58,634 nucleotides of DNA, from IMG/VR virus record IMGVR_UViG_3300021180_000013, positions 1 to 58,634 of that record; one strand, 5' to 3'. This document shows positions 8,791 through 18,129 of the stretch, in pieces (within the stretch, counting starts at the first letter, position 1; the number at the start of each line of letters is the position of its first letter). The DNA is from a virus. A program made the position numbers and the translations under genes. The notes beneath the pieces are model-generated. The model ran no database searches and was not told where the DNA came from. It saw nothing but the letters and a program-made list of their open reading frames with translations.

Positions 8791-9291
8791 ATGAGCGAAA
8801 CGAAGGATATTGAGAAGGTATTAGCGGCGAGGCTAGCTAATATTGAGCAGCAGAAGCGTAAGGATGCGGAGGAGTTTGAGCAGAAGAAGAAGGCGCGTGA
8901 AGAACAGTTAGAGGCGGCGAAGAAGGCGCGGAGAGAAGAGATCGATGCGGTTGTTGCGGCGAGGGTAGCACGAGAGACGCGCGAGCAGGAGCAATGGGAA
9001 GCGTGGGAGCGGAATGAGAGAGAGCGGAAGCAGGCTGAGGAGCAGGCGGTACTGAAGGCTGAAGCTGAGCGGAGAGCTGAGGAAGATAAAGCTCGGGCGT
9101 TGCAGGTGTTACTAGCACAGATCGAGCACGCTGAGGAGCAGAGGAAGTTGAAGGAGTTGCAGGACGCGTTGCCGCCGGTAACAGTGCAGGAAGAAATAAC
9201 GGACGGGGTGTTCGGGTTAACTCCTCCAACGAGCGAAATGAGCGATCATTTGAAGAGAATACTTCGACAGGATAGGGATTTCAATGTCTGA
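8791..9291 (+). CDS. Long charged coiled-coil protein
   Basis: 166 residues, nearly all charged helix rich in Glu, Lys, Arg, Ala and Gln (QQKRKDAEEFEQKKKAREEQ and more), then a short conserved-looking tail (VFGLTPPTSEMSDHLKRILR). Such proteins in head clusters can act as scaffolds or assembly chaperones, but this is not shown here; the protein at 16730 is a better scaffold candidate. AGGAGTCTCT lies directly before ATG 8791, and the late-type motif is immediately upstream. Confidence 0.7.
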   Translation: MSETKDIEKVLAARLANIEQQKRKDAEEFEQKKKAREEQLEAAKKARREEIDAVVAARVARETREQEQWEAWERNERERKQAEEQAVLKAEAERRAEEDKARALQVLLAQIEHAEEQRKLKELQDALPPVTVQEEITDGVFGLTPPTSEMSDHLKRILRQDRDFNV

Positions 9292-10996
9292 GACGCCGCA
9301 GGGATATAGCGGGCCTTTACCAGCCTATTACGTCCAGTCCTCAACTCCGCAAACACCGAACCTCGGGCTAACCCTCGTCGGCATCGACCCTATCGTCGCG
9401 TACAACTTTGTTCTCATTGATAATAACAGCGGCGGCGGGGGCGGGTCGGTAAAAGTTAACGGCGCTACGGTCACGAATCCCAATTTCAACGGCACGACAC
9501 CTGCGGCTGGAGCGGGATTTACTAATGTAACGTTCCAAGTTTCAGGGAGTAACGTATCGGCGGAGTTACTTCTACCCGCAAATACGCCCGCAGTAGGCGG
9601 CCAAGCTCTAGCTAGTTATAACTCGACGACCGGCGCGTTCACAACGGTCGCGGTTGGCTCCGGTACGGTTACATCGTTCTCTGCCGGTAATCTTTCTCCA
9701 TTATTCACTACAAGCGTTGCTACAGCGACGACTACGCCTGCCCTAACATTCGCACTTACGAACGCGGGCGGCGGTACGGTGTTCGGAAACAGCGGAACAT
9801 CCTCAGGCGCCCCAGCGTACACAATTGCGCCTCAGCTGGGTGTCCCGGGTACCAGCACCGGAACTATTGCCCTCGCATCATCGACCGCGTCGGGATTATA
9901 CACGATCACCGCACCAGCGAACGCTGCGACACCAACGTTAACTCTCCCCACTGGAACAGGAACGTTCGCGGTAACGGCTTCATCTCCAATTGTCCTCAAC
10001 GCCACAACAGGAAATCTTACTGCCCCAACCGCTGTAACATCCGCCTCATCTCTTACCAGTAATGCTGTTGTGCTTGGTGCTGGCGGTCAGGCAACGCAGA
10101 CACTATCTGCGTTTACTACCGACGGTGTTACTCAGCTGAACATCGGTCCCGCCGATACAACGAATAATGGTATCCTTGGACTAAAGGGTAAAACGAGCGG
10201 AACGGCGACATTTACCGCCCCGGCTGTCGCTGGAACATCCACTAATGGCATTGTTTGTAGCAATAATCTCTTACTACCTGCAGGTACTCAAGCTGCTCCC
10301 GCCTTTTCGTTTTCGGGCGGTACCAGTACTGGTTTCTCCAGTCTCACATCCAATGAAATCAATTTTAGTAACGCGGGAGTCCAGACTCTTAGCTTATACG
10401 GTGGTGGCCCGGTGCTCGCCAATCTTCCAAACACCGGGATTTTTGCCTTTACATCGGGCAGCGCGTCATCAACTGGGCAGGATACGGGAATTTCACGGCT
10501 CGGGGCCGGTTCAATAGCGTTCGGTAACGCTAGTGCTACTAGTGATACTTCGGCTAATCTATCGTTCAATACGGTTATTAAATATGGTGGCTCGGCAACA
10601 GTAGGCCAAGGTGTTCCTTCTGAAATTGTACTAAGCGACCTCACTGCTCAATCGGCGGCGATTACAGCTACTAATATTATAGCATCAGCTCCCCGTACGG
10701 GCATGTATAAAGTTATCTGGTCGGCTACGATTACGACCGCAGACGGGGTTTCATCTGTGCTTGGAGGAACGAACGGGTTTCAGGTCGTATACACATCTCC
10801 AACAGATAGTGTGACTAAAACTACCGTACCGGGGAATAGTGTTACGTCCTCTGCTAATACTACGGGAACGGCAGTTGGCGGAGTTGAGGTAATTTACGCT
10901 AAAACTGCGACCGCAATTCAGTATAAATATGATTACACATCGGCCACGCCAGGACAAATGGTATACGAATTGCATATAAGATTAGTCGCTCTGTGA
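9284..10996 (+). CDS. Tail fibre-like adhesin
   Basis: 570 residues, extremely rich in Thr, Ser, Gly and Ala with short beta-repeat units, typical of phage fibres: a Gly-rich hinge (NNSGGGGGSVKVNG) near residue 50, repeated TxxTxxF segments, and a globular C-terminal domain starting near residue 445 (LSDLTAQSAAITATNIIA). That C-terminal domain is shared with the whole of the next protein. ATG 9284 overlaps the stop of the preceding gene by eight bases. It is probably a receptor-binding or structural fibre; no intramolecular chaperone is recognised. Confidence 0.75.
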   Translation: MSETPQGYSGPLPAYYVQSSTPQTPNLGLTLVGIDPIVAYNFVLIDNNSGGGGGSVKVNGATVTNPNFNGTTPAAGAGFTNVTFQVSGSNVSAELLLPANTPAVGGQALASYNSTTGAFTTVAVGSGTVTSFSAGNLSPLFTTSVATATTTPALTFALTNAGGGTVFGNSGTSSGAPAYTIAPQLGVPGTSTGTIALASSTASGLYTITAPANAATPTLTLPTGTGTFAVTASSPIVLNATTGNLTAPTAVTSASSLTSNAVVLGAGGQATQTLSAFTTDGVTQLNIGPADTTNNGILGLKGKTSGTATFTAPAVAGTSTNGIVCSNNLLLPAGTQAAPAFSFSGGTSTGFSSLTSNEINFSNAGVQTLSLYGGGPVLANLPNTGIFAFTSGSASSTGQDTGISRLGAGSIAFGNASATSDTSANLSFNTVIKYGGSATVGQGVPSEIVLSDLTAQSAAITATNIIASAPRTGMYKVIWSATITTADGVSSVLGGTNGFQVVYTSPTDSVTKTTVPGNSVTSSANTTGTAVGGVEVIYAKTATAIQYKYDYTSATPGQMVYELHIRLVAL

Positions 10997-11002
10997 GGAA
11001 TT

Positions 11003-11458
11003 ATGACTTGTAATGGCGATTCAACAGTCCTGCCGACAACATTCGCTCAGCTTACGGGTACGTGTCAGCCGAATCAGTTGCCGACAGGCCTGCCGATGCA
11101 AGCGTCGGTTGTTAATCTTACTGCTCAGGCTGCGAGTATTGGCGCAACGCCGTTGTATGCAGTTATAACGACAGGATTATATCGTATTAGTGCGTCAATC
11201 AAACGCACACAGATAGCTACGACATCCTCAACGTTACCTTCCGTAGCGATCACATGGACTGAAGGCGATAATTCCGCTGCTGGGGCATCGACTCCGATAG
11301 CGACGAACGCAACGAATACTCTTGTAGCTACCGCAGCGTCCGAGGTCATTGTTTACGCGAAAGCGGCCACGAATATTCAATACACCTGCGCAGGATACGC
11401 TTCCTCCGGCGCGACCCCGATGCAATACGCCCTTCGCATAAAATGCGAGCAGCTGTAA
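11003..11458 (+). CDS. Small fibre-tip-like protein, paralogue of upstream C-terminus
   Basis: 151 residues. The segment from about residue 35 onward (NLTAQAASIGATPLYAVITTGLY ... VIVYAKAATNIQYTCAGY ... YALRIKCEQL) aligns with the C-terminal domain of the preceding fibre (LTAQSAAITAT ... EVIYAKTATAIQYKYDY ... YELHIRLVAL). This indicates duplication of a virion head-group domain. Ribosome site GAGG precedes ATG 11003. It is likely a receptor-binding or fibre-tip component. Confidence 0.65.
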   Translation: MTCNGDSTVLPTTFAQLTGTCQPNQLPTGLPMQASVVNLTAQAASIGATPLYAVITTGLYRISASIKRTQIATTSSTLPSVAITWTEGDNSAAGASTPIATNATNTLVATAASEVIVYAKAATNIQYTCAGYASSGATPMQYALRIKCEQL

Positions 11459-11461
11459 CGA

Positions 11462-13942
11462 ATGCCAATAATACCGAAAGGAACCGCTGTGAGCCAGATT
11501 GTACACAACGGGGATGCGACTTCAGTGACAATACCACAGAGTTTCGCTGATTTGTCGCCGTTCAGCGCAGCGGGAGTCGTATGCGATGGTATAACTGATA
11601 CGACCGTAGCGATGCAGGCGTTATTGACGAGTATCGGATCGAAAGTAACGACTCTAGTCTTCCCAAACACCGGCTCGTGTGTACTTAGTAACATAACGTT
11701 CCCGACTAATATAACACTGGACTTCACCCAAGGCGGAGCGTTACAGGTTGTCACTGGACAGACCGTGACGATCGCAGGCTTGATCCGCGCAGGGTTGCAG
11801 CAGGTATTCTTCAATGCCTTACCGGGACAGGGAACGGTATCATTACAAAGCACACTTATTACTTGTGTCTACCCCGAATGGTGGGGAGCAGTACCGGGGA
11901 CGAATCCCCCCGCGACGAACACTCAGGCGTTACAAGCTGCGATATACGGAGCGTATGGTACGAATCGCACGAACGGCAGTGCGAGCTTGCAGTTCAATAG
12001 AGAGTTACATTTCTCAGGATTGTACGAGATCGGCGGCGAGTTGAAATGTTATCACATGAACGGCTTCCTCTGGACAGGAAGTAATCGTCTCTCCAGTGGG
12101 ATCATTCAGTTCGCGCCGAACGCCCGGATCGTCGACGGCCAATCGGTCTCCTATGGATGTTTTGACAATCTGTCATTTTCTGCTCAAGCCGCTTCGACGA
12201 ATTGTTTGATCGATTTAGATTACAACGGATCTCAGGGCTCCGACCTTCGCCCACAATTCATTGACTTTCGTATGTGTAGTTTTAACGGTAACGGATTAGT
12301 CGATACGGGAGTACTGATAGCTAAGTCGGGCGGAGGGGCACAGGGAAGCAATATCTACTTCTGGGATTGTAATGGATTAGGCTTTACCGGCGCGTGCGCT
12401 CAGATCGGCGGGAATAATACTGGACGGAACATCGGGCGTTTTTACGCAGATAACGCGATTATTAACGGATGGTTCGGTGGAGATATCCAAGGTTGTCCGG
12501 GCTATGGATTAGCCTCATATGGAGGTAACTGGTTCGTTGACGCAGTGTCATTTGAGAATGGTGTATTGGCTCAATATATTAATAATCAAAAGAACCCCGC
12601 TACTGGATTCGATGTGTATTCCGAAGGCCCACAGACAGTTTCAACAATGCGTAATGTCCGAAGCGAGAGTTTATTATTAGCAGCAGGCGTAGGGATAATG
12701 GAATACTGCGAGACGATCATGCAAGCAATCCAATTCTGGGGCAACCCTCAGATATATGGTATTGCTGGATCCAATTCGAGTGTTAATCAGATTATTACTG
12801 GTACGAGTTTAGGCGGGGATGGGAAGTATTATTTAGTATCAAATGTTGGTGTATATGGTGGGACGACGCAACTTATAGCAACGGGCGGGTCAGCGACAAC
12901 AATACAATGCTTAACAGCTAATTTTGTTCCGAATGCTTTTGTCGGGATGCAAGTTACAGTTTATCCTGCGTCCTATCAAGCCGGACAATATGGTATAGTA
13001 ACCTCTAATGATAGTACAAGTATTACGTGCTCATCTGGCTGGGTAACACTCGATCCCACATTTAGAATAAATAATCCTCCAGCGGCTCCGGCTAACGGGC
13101 AGTTATTCGTGGTCGAACCTTATTGGGCTGGTAATCCCACGTCCTGCGGTACAGTAAATTTCTCATTAATGACATTCAATGTTATAGCGGGTAACTTTGG
13201 TACATCGTATATCTCTGGCAAGTTTGACAACTGCTATGCTGCTGGGGGATACGCGCTTATTAGTGGATTAATTAAAAATTGTTCGTTTAGCCGCATAGAC
13301 TGGAACGGCACGGCATTTATGCTGGATGATAATCCTATTATCGTGGATGTCGATGGTGTTCAGATTATTACCGGTCCGGGGGCAAAGCCGAAGCCCTGGA
13401 AGTTTCATCGTAATAGCGGTGGCACGAGTTATTTTGGTATAAGTCAGAAACAAATGGGTACCGTGCCGGTTGTGTGGTCGACTGGGCAGTACGGCGACGG
13501 GCAGACGGCGAACGATACATGGATCGGCGGCAGGAGTGATGCGAATTCGATTACGTCCGTGTCAAGAGCGGTGCTGGAGTACGGAGGAGTGTTAGGCAGA
13601 GCGACGCCAATAGGATTGGACCAGAACGGTACGAGTACGGATATACAGGGTGGGTTGCCAACTGGGGCCGGAGCCCCCGGGGCTATCAACTTTTGGATTG
13701 GTAACAGTGGGGTATCGGGGACAGAGATCAATGATGGGTCGATTGTTGGGTCGGTGACGGGTGCCGGACTAACGCTAAAGAGTGGGTCCGTGGTTATAGC
13801 TACTTCAACAAGCCCGACGAGCGCGGCGACAGCAGGAGTAACGGGGCAGTTAGCGTGGGACCAGGGGAATATTTATCTCTGCGTGTCCGGTGGACTGGCG
13901 GGCGCAGCGGTATGGAAGAAAGTAGCGTTGTTATCGGATTAA
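11462..13942 (+). CDS. Tail spike with pectate-lyase-like beta-helix
   Basis: 826 residues. The N-terminal portion has AAGVVCDGITDTTVAMQALL, the classic entry (DG.TD.T.A.Q) to phage beta-helix spikes. The middle is beta-solenoid-like with Asn ladders and GNN/NNTG turns (residues about 130-600). The C-terminus (TSPTSAATAGVTGQLAWDQGNIYLCV) is a common phage tail tip module. It probably binds and possibly cleaves a surface polysaccharide. Cleavage residues cannot be assigned by eye. A palindrome TGACAATCTGTCA lies inside the gene at 12163. Confidence 0.8.
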   Translation: MPIIPKGTAVSQIVHNGDATSVTIPQSFADLSPFSAAGVVCDGITDTTVAMQALLTSIGSKVTTLVFPNTGSCVLSNITFPTNITLDFTQGGALQVVTGQTVTIAGLIRAGLQQVFFNALPGQGTVSLQSTLITCVYPEWWGAVPGTNPPATNTQALQAAIYGAYGTNRTNGSASLQFNRELHFSGLYEIGGELKCYHMNGFLWTGSNRLSSGIIQFAPNARIVDGQSVSYGCFDNLSFSAQAASTNCLIDLDYNGSQGSDLRPQFIDFRMCSFNGNGLVDTGVLIAKSGGGAQGSNIYFWDCNGLGFTGACAQIGGNNTGRNIGRFYADNAIINGWFGGDIQGCPGYGLASYGGNWFVDAVSFENGVLAQYINNQKNPATGFDVYSEGPQTVSTMRNVRSESLLLAAGVGIMEYCETIMQAIQFWGNPQIYGIAGSNSSVNQIITGTSLGGDGKYYLVSNVGVYGGTTQLIATGGSATTIQCLTANFVPNAFVGMQVTVYPASYQAGQYGIVTSNDSTSITCSSGWVTLDPTFRINNPPAAPANGQLFVVEPYWAGNPTSCGTVNFSLMTFNVIAGNFGTSYISGKFDNCYAAGGYALISGLIKNCSFSRIDWNGTAFMLDDNPIIVDVDGVQIITGPGAKPKPWKFHRNSGGTSYFGISQKQMGTVPVVWSTGQYGDGQTANDTWIGGRSDANSITSVSRAVLEYGGVLGRATPIGLDQNGTSTDIQGGLPTGAGAPGAINFWIGNSGVSGTEINDGSIVGSVTGAGLTLKSGSVVIATSTSPTSAATAGVTGQLAWDQGNIYLCVSGGLAGAAVWKKVALLSD

Positions 13943-13961
13943 CTTTCGAGCAAAAGATAGA
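13943..13961 (+). promoter_or_regulatory. Late-type 19-bp motif, copy 2
   Basis: CTTTCGAGCAAAAGATAGA fits the late consensus at the CTTT and AYAG ends but diverges in the centre. It fills the whole gap between the tail spike stop and ATG 13961, so initiation here would give an almost leaderless message. Confidence 0.45.
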
Positions 13962-14674
13962 TGGTAAACACTGTAGGACCGAAGATCGCGGTGGTCGATA
14001 GTATACCCGATGGGGCTTACTATGGAGTTGATGGGCGGTCGTTTCTGCGGATGTTCCAAGCGCTGATCCAGCCTAATGTTATTAATCTTACGACGACGTC
14101 GCCTCCGGGATCACCGACGAATGGCGATACGTATGTGATCGGATCGGGAGCGAGCGGAGCGTGGATAGGTCTCGACGCGCATATTGCGTACTGGACGACC
14201 GATAATCCTCTTTTCCCCCTCGGCACATGGGATTATTATGCCCCGAAGCAGGGTTGGCAGGTTGTGTCCCAAGTGAATAATGGGACGTATGTGTTCAATG
14301 GCTCGGCGTGGGTTGGGGCGCGAGTAGCAACAATTCTATTTGAAGTTGATGGCGGGGGATCAGCAATAACCACTGGAGCAAAAGGTCAGTGGCCAATTCC
14401 AATGGCATGTACGATTACAGGGTGGGTAATCTCAGCGGATCAATCTGGTTCATGCGTCGTCGATGTACTTCGCAGTAGTTATGCTAATTTTCCATCGACT
14501 GCCAGTATCGCCGCATCCGACAAGCCGACATTGTCCTCAGCACAGAAGAACGAGAATCTGAATGCGTCGACGTGGACGACGGGGATTAATGCGGGAGATT
14601 TCATTCAAATAAACGTGAACAGCGCGTCGACAGTTACAAGAATTAACCTTGGTATCAACGTTACAATCCCCTAA
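13961..14674 (+). CDS. DUF2793-type tail protein with receptor-like C-terminus
   Basis: 237 residues. Residues 1-115 match DUF2793-like phage tail modules (ALIQPNVINLTTTSPPGSPT, NGDTYVIGSGASGAW, AYWTTDNP, WDYYAPKQGW). They are nearly repeated in the protein at 15418. The C-terminal 120 residues form a distinct beta-rich domain (ATILFEVDGGGSAITTG ... INLGINVTIP) often placed at phage fibre tips. The N-terminus likely attaches the protein to the virion while the C-terminus varies. The stop overlaps the next ATG. Confidence 0.75.
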   Translation: MVNTVGPKIAVVDSIPDGAYYGVDGRSFLRMFQALIQPNVINLTTTSPPGSPTNGDTYVIGSGASGAWIGLDAHIAYWTTDNPLFPLGTWDYYAPKQGWQVVSQVNNGTYVFNGSAWVGARVATILFEVDGGGSAITTGAKGQWPIPMACTITGWVISADQSGSCVVDVLRSSYANFPSTASIAASDKPTLSSAQKNENLNASTWTTGINAGDFIQINVNSASTVTRINLGINVTIP

Positions 14675-15411
14675 TGGCAATCTCCCTTTTACAATCAGGC
14701 AGGGGCAGCAGCGTATCAGCTACAGGAACTGTTCCATTTACCGTGGGAACTGCTACATACACTTTACCCCAAGCCACCCAAGCAGGAAGCTTGTTAATAA
14801 TACACCACGCAGGTACAGCGCATAGTCATACCGCAGGACAATTTGAAGGGCCAAGCGCTGCTATTAGCATACCGGGCTTAGGATCATTTTCTTCCCCAGC
14901 AGGAAACCAGTGGAAAGAAGGAACAAATACTACCGGCGGCATAGCGGATATAGATTATCTAGCTAACGCAGCCTCTGTACCTATGGGTACTGTTGTTTCT
15001 GTTACGTTTTCTATGCCGGGGTCAGGTGTTACGTACGACGTTACCGGAGAATTTTATTTTTATGAGTTTGCTGGAGTAGTTACTAGTAGCCCAGTAGAAG
15101 TTGCACATAGTTTTAATTCTCCGAATACAGGAGTACCTACTCAAAACAACCTTACTACGGTTAACACCGATTTGATAATGGTCGGGTATGCGGGAAGTGA
15201 TTCTAATGCTGCAGCAGGATCAGGATATACGATAGGGTCTTCGATGTTAGTTTCCGTCTACTCAGAAGTTCAGTATATATTAAATCAATCCCCGGGGACT
15301 TTTACAACTTCTTTTGGAAGCGGGAGTCAGACACATTTCGGGGGGTTCGCAGTAGCGTTCAAAGCTGCAGCGGTTACAGCAAATAGTTCGTACGGATTCT
15401 TTTTCGGTTAG
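14674..15411 (+). CDS. AT-rich beta-sandwich virion protein
   Basis: 245 residues, Ser/Thr/Gly/Ala-rich with alternating hydrophobic strands, resembling beta-sandwich adhesion domains; no catalytic motif. Its DNA is visibly richer in A and T than the flanking paralogous genes at 13961 and 15418, and its codon choice differs, which suggests acquisition as a cassette. ATG 14674 overlaps the preceding TAA. A receptor-binding role is likely but unproven. Confidence 0.6.
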   Translation: MAISLLQSGRGSSVSATGTVPFTVGTATYTLPQATQAGSLLIIHHAGTAHSHTAGQFEGPSAAISIPGLGSFSSPAGNQWKEGTNTTGGIADIDYLANAASVPMGTVVSVTFSMPGSGVTYDVTGEFYFYEFAGVVTSSPVEVAHSFNSPNTGVPTQNNLTTVNTDLIMVGYAGSDSNAAAGSGYTIGSSMLVSVYSEVQYILNQSPGTFTTSFGSGSQTHFGGFAVAFKAAAVTANSSYGFFFG

Positions 15412-15417
15412 ATATAG

Positions 15418-16410
15418 ATGGCTAATACCATAGGACCAAAGATAGCAGTTGTTGACAGTATTCCTGACGGCGCAACGTACGGGAACGACGGCAGAGCATT
15501 CCTACGCATGTACCAAGCGCTCATTCAACCGAATGTGATCAATATGACCACAGCGGCGGCGCCGGGGACGCCGACGAACGGGGATACGTATGTTGTTGCT
15601 AGTGTGGGCTCGGGGGCGTGGACAGGGAAGACTAATTTCGTCGCGTATTGGTCCACTGATAATCCTCTCGCCCCGTCGGGCGAATGGGAGTTCTACCAGC
15701 CGATCAACGGCTGGACGGTCGGGGATCAGAATACGGGATTTACGTATAAGTATAACGGCGCGACATGGGTACAGTTGCCAGTAGGAGTGAATAGCCTTAA
15801 TTCAGGCACCGGAGCGTCGTCGTCGACCTTCTGGCGCGGCGACGGCTCGTGGGCAGCGGCGGGGGCGGCGACGTTTAGTACCGCAGGGTCAGCGATGTTT
15901 TATCCCGGGATAAACTTACCCGGCTATGTCAATTTGAACGGTAATTTCGCGGCAGCGGCGACGTCGAATGCCGTTGGAGTGTTACCGTTAGTGCTTACCG
16001 CATCGTACACGGTACGCAAAATAGCAAATCAGGTGAGGTCGGGGCTGAACTCGGCGAATGGCGTGTGTGCAGTGTACTCGGCGGACGGGAATACGAAGCT
16101 CATTGACTCCGGCGCGAACGCGTTCAATTTGAACAGCAGTAGTACGCAGGTGGTTACGCTGGGTTCGCCGGTTGTATTAGCGGCAGGGGAGTATCTATTC
16201 GCATGGGGCGCGACGTCCGGGAGCGGGACGCTGGCGAACGCCGGGTTCTATCTCGACGCGGTAACGCCCGCATTGTATAACGCCGGGACGTCCGGGTTCG
16301 TAGCGACAGCGGCTAATGCGATCTCCGCCGGTGCGATGCCCGCAACCCTCGGTACGTTGACCGGCACAACGAATATCACGAACGTACCGATGTATTTGTT
16401 TATAGTCTAA
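15418..16410 (+). CDS. DUF2793-type tail protein, paralogue of 13961
   Basis: 330 residues. The first 125 residues (NTIGPKIAVVDSIPDG, FLRMYQALIQPNVIN, NGDTYVV, AYWSTDNPLAPSGEW) closely repeat the product of 13961. The remaining 200 residues are different: a beta-rich domain with GNFAAAATSNAVGVLPLVLT and AGEYLFAWGA, and then NAISAGAMPATLG. The shared anchor plus divergent tip suggests duplicated receptor-binding proteins. The TAA stop overlaps the ATG of the next mobile endonuclease. Confidence 0.75.
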   Translation: MANTIGPKIAVVDSIPDGATYGNDGRAFLRMYQALIQPNVINMTTAAAPGTPTNGDTYVVASVGSGAWTGKTNFVAYWSTDNPLAPSGEWEFYQPINGWTVGDQNTGFTYKYNGATWVQLPVGVNSLNSGTGASSSTFWRGDGSWAAAGAATFSTAGSAMFYPGINLPGYVNLNGNFAAAATSNAVGVLPLVLTASYTVRKIANQVRSGLNSANGVCAVYSADGNTKLIDSGANAFNLNSSSTQVVTLGSPVVLAAGEYLFAWGATSGSGTLANAGFYLDAVTPALYNAGTSGFVATAANAISAGAMPATLGTLTGTTNITNVPMYLFIV

Positions 16411-16676
16411 TGGCGCGAAGACGATCCAAAAAGTACATAATCCCCCAACTTTCTACGGAGGAATATGAGAAACAGCTCGCGGAGCAGGGTGGGCATTGTG
16501 CATGCTGTGACCGTGTGCCGAAGGGTCGTAGGCTTAATGGTGACCACTCGCATAAGACCGGGCAGAGACGTGGTCTGTTGTGCTTTCCCTGTAATTATTA
16601 CGTTATCAACGCTATAGACAAGTTTAACGTCGATCCCGAGAGGGTGGCGGAATATTACCGTAAATATGGCAAATAG
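16410..16676 (+). CDS. Short endonuclease VII-type homing endonuclease
   Basis: 88 residues, the smallest of the endonuclease VII-like set, with the core only: LSTEEYEKQLAEQGGHCACC, NGDHSHKTGQRRGLLCFPCN and a final VDPERVAEYYRKYGK. Zinc Cys pairs and the DHSH catalytic segment are present, but the usual IGxxxDxP tail is altered (VINAIDKFNVDP). The start overlaps the stop of the fibre gene. It lies just before the late motif of the scaffold gene, so insertion left that element intact. Confidence 0.8.
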   Translation: MARRRSKKYIIPQLSTEEYEKQLAEQGGHCACCDRVPKGRRLNGDHSHKTGQRRGLLCFPCNYYVINAIDKFNVDPERVAEYYRKYGK

Positions 16677-16677
16677 C

Positions 16678-16696
16678 CTTTCGAGATACATATAGC
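16678..16696 (+). promoter_or_regulatory. Late-type 19-bp motif, copy 3, with hairpin
   Basis: CTTTCGAGATACATATAGC matches the late consensus. A small hairpin AGCGC-tct-GCGCT (16694-16706) begins on its last bases, followed by GGAGTCTCC before ATG 16730. The same order of motif, hairpin and ribosome site is repeated at 26976. Confidence 0.6.
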
Positions 16697-16729
16697 GCTC
16701 TGCGCTAATCTGTCTCGATTGGAGTCTCC

Positions 16730-18094
16730 ATGTCCATAGGTGATGTCTCTGGTCTCATTGACCTCGCAACCGCACCCGAAGCCGCCCCGCCAGCACCCGA
16801 AGAAACCAGTTCCCCGTCCCCTGAGACCGATCAAGCATTAGATTCGACAACCGACGTTTCCATGGAGGAGGGTACCGATCCATCCATGGATGCAACGCAG
16901 TCCTCGGACGGCGACGCCGAACGGTCTGTCGACGCCCGTACGAATCCCGCCGCTGTCCGCGCTGCGTTGAAGAAGCTGCGTGACTCCGATCCGGCGATGG
17001 CGCCGATTGCTCGCCAGCTCAACGATAGTTTTGGCAGATACAATGCCTATAAAGCGGTGTTCCCAAAAGTCGCCGACGCCCAGAGTGCTAAAGCACTCCT
17101 TGACGCCGTTGGTGGAGCTGATGGGTTCACGTCGTTACAAGAGAATGTTAAAGCGATACAGGCGACGGATGCGAAGCTGTATGCAGGTGATCCTACTGTA
17201 CTCGACGATATTATCGAAGATATGCGGTCAGAGGGTAAAATCGATGCGTTCGGCAAGCTAGCATCGCCGTTCCTGGAGAAACTCCGCGCGACGGACGAGA
17301 AGGCTTATTTCGCCGCGATGAAGCCTCATTTTTATCAAGGACTACGCGACGTCGGTCTGCCGAATGTCGTCGAGAGTCTGATGGAGAGTCTCGCTGGCGA
17401 CCAACCGAACGTTGCAAACGCTAAGGCTATTCTCGGTAATATGCAGAAATGGTTCGAGGATCTGAAGGCGGGTGTGGATAGCGCGAGCAAACAGAACCTT
17501 GATCCTGAGCGACAGGCGTTCGAGAAAGAGCGGACAGAGTTCCGTTCCCAGCAGCAGAAGGAGTTTCAGTCCGGCGTCGCTACGTCATGTGATAAGTATA
17601 ATAACGATTCGCTCGGTGCAGCGTTGAGACCTTACCTGAAGGATCCGTTCTTCTCCGGCTGGTCGAAAGAGTCACTACACGACCTCGGTGCGGCGGTGAA
17701 GCAGCAGCTTTACTCCGAACTGAGCCAGAACAAAGCCTACCAGACACAGATGGATGCGTTCTTCTCGCAGAAATCGCCGGATAAGACGAAGATTCAGAAT
17801 TTCCATAATCAGACGGTTGATTCGATCGCTAAGCGGCTGGTCAAGGAAGTATTGGATCGCCGGTATCCGAACCGCACGAAGGGTAAAGCGGCTCCGGTAG
17901 CTAGGAAAGCCGCCCCAGCACCGCAGACTACGGGCGCCGACGGTAAGTTCCAGTTCCAATACGTTCCGACGAAACCGAAGTTCGAGGATATTGATTGGTC
18001 GGAGCCCGGTGCGCAGGCAGCGTATATCGCTGGGAAGGCGAAGCTCAGGGGCTCAAACAGGTACGTGAGTTGGAACGCGCGTGATAAACGCTAA
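16730..18094 (+). CDS. Putative capsid scaffolding protein
   Basis: 454 residues, acidic and Pro/Ser/Thr-rich for the first 75 residues, then helical with a charged central part and a basic C-terminus (TKGKAAPVARKAAPAP, then NRYVSWNARDKR). It lies immediately upstream of the major capsid gene, interrupted only by a mobile endonuclease, which is the standard place for a scaffold. The helical, low-complexity composition agrees. No protease motif was seen. GGAGTCTCC precedes ATG 16730. Confidence 0.6.
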   Translation: MSIGDVSGLIDLATAPEAAPPAPEETSSPSPETDQALDSTTDVSMEEGTDPSMDATQSSDGDAERSVDARTNPAAVRAALKKLRDSDPAMAPIARQLNDSFGRYNAYKAVFPKVADAQSAKALLDAVGGADGFTSLQENVKAIQATDAKLYAGDPTVLDDIIEDMRSEGKIDAFGKLASPFLEKLRATDEKAYFAAMKPHFYQGLRDVGLPNVVESLMESLAGDQPNVANAKAILGNMQKWFEDLKAGVDSASKQNLDPERQAFEKERTEFRSQQQKEFQSGVATSCDKYNNDSLGAALRPYLKDPFFSGWSKESLHDLGAAVKQQLYSELSQNKAYQTQMDAFFSQKSPDKTKIQNFHNQTVDSIAKRLVKEVLDRRYPNRTKGKAAPVARKAAPAPQTTGADGKFQFQYVPTKPKFEDIDWSEPGAQAAYIAGKAKLRGSNRYVSWNARDKR

Positions 18095-18123
18095 TTGACG
18101 TTTTGTCATAAGTGTGGTATCGT
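18095..18123 (+). promoter_or_regulatory. Early-type promoter with TGAC palindrome, before endonuclease
   Basis: TTGACG (18095-18100), a 17-base spacer and TATCGT (18118-18123) form a sigma70-like promoter. The -35 overlaps the palindrome TGACGTTTTGTCA (18096-18108), whose exact reverse complement is found at 57628-57640 in a leftward promoter. The likely start codon GTG 18130 begins seven bases beyond the -10, so the message may be leaderless. Confidence 0.6.
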
Positions 18124-18129
18124 GGTTCC

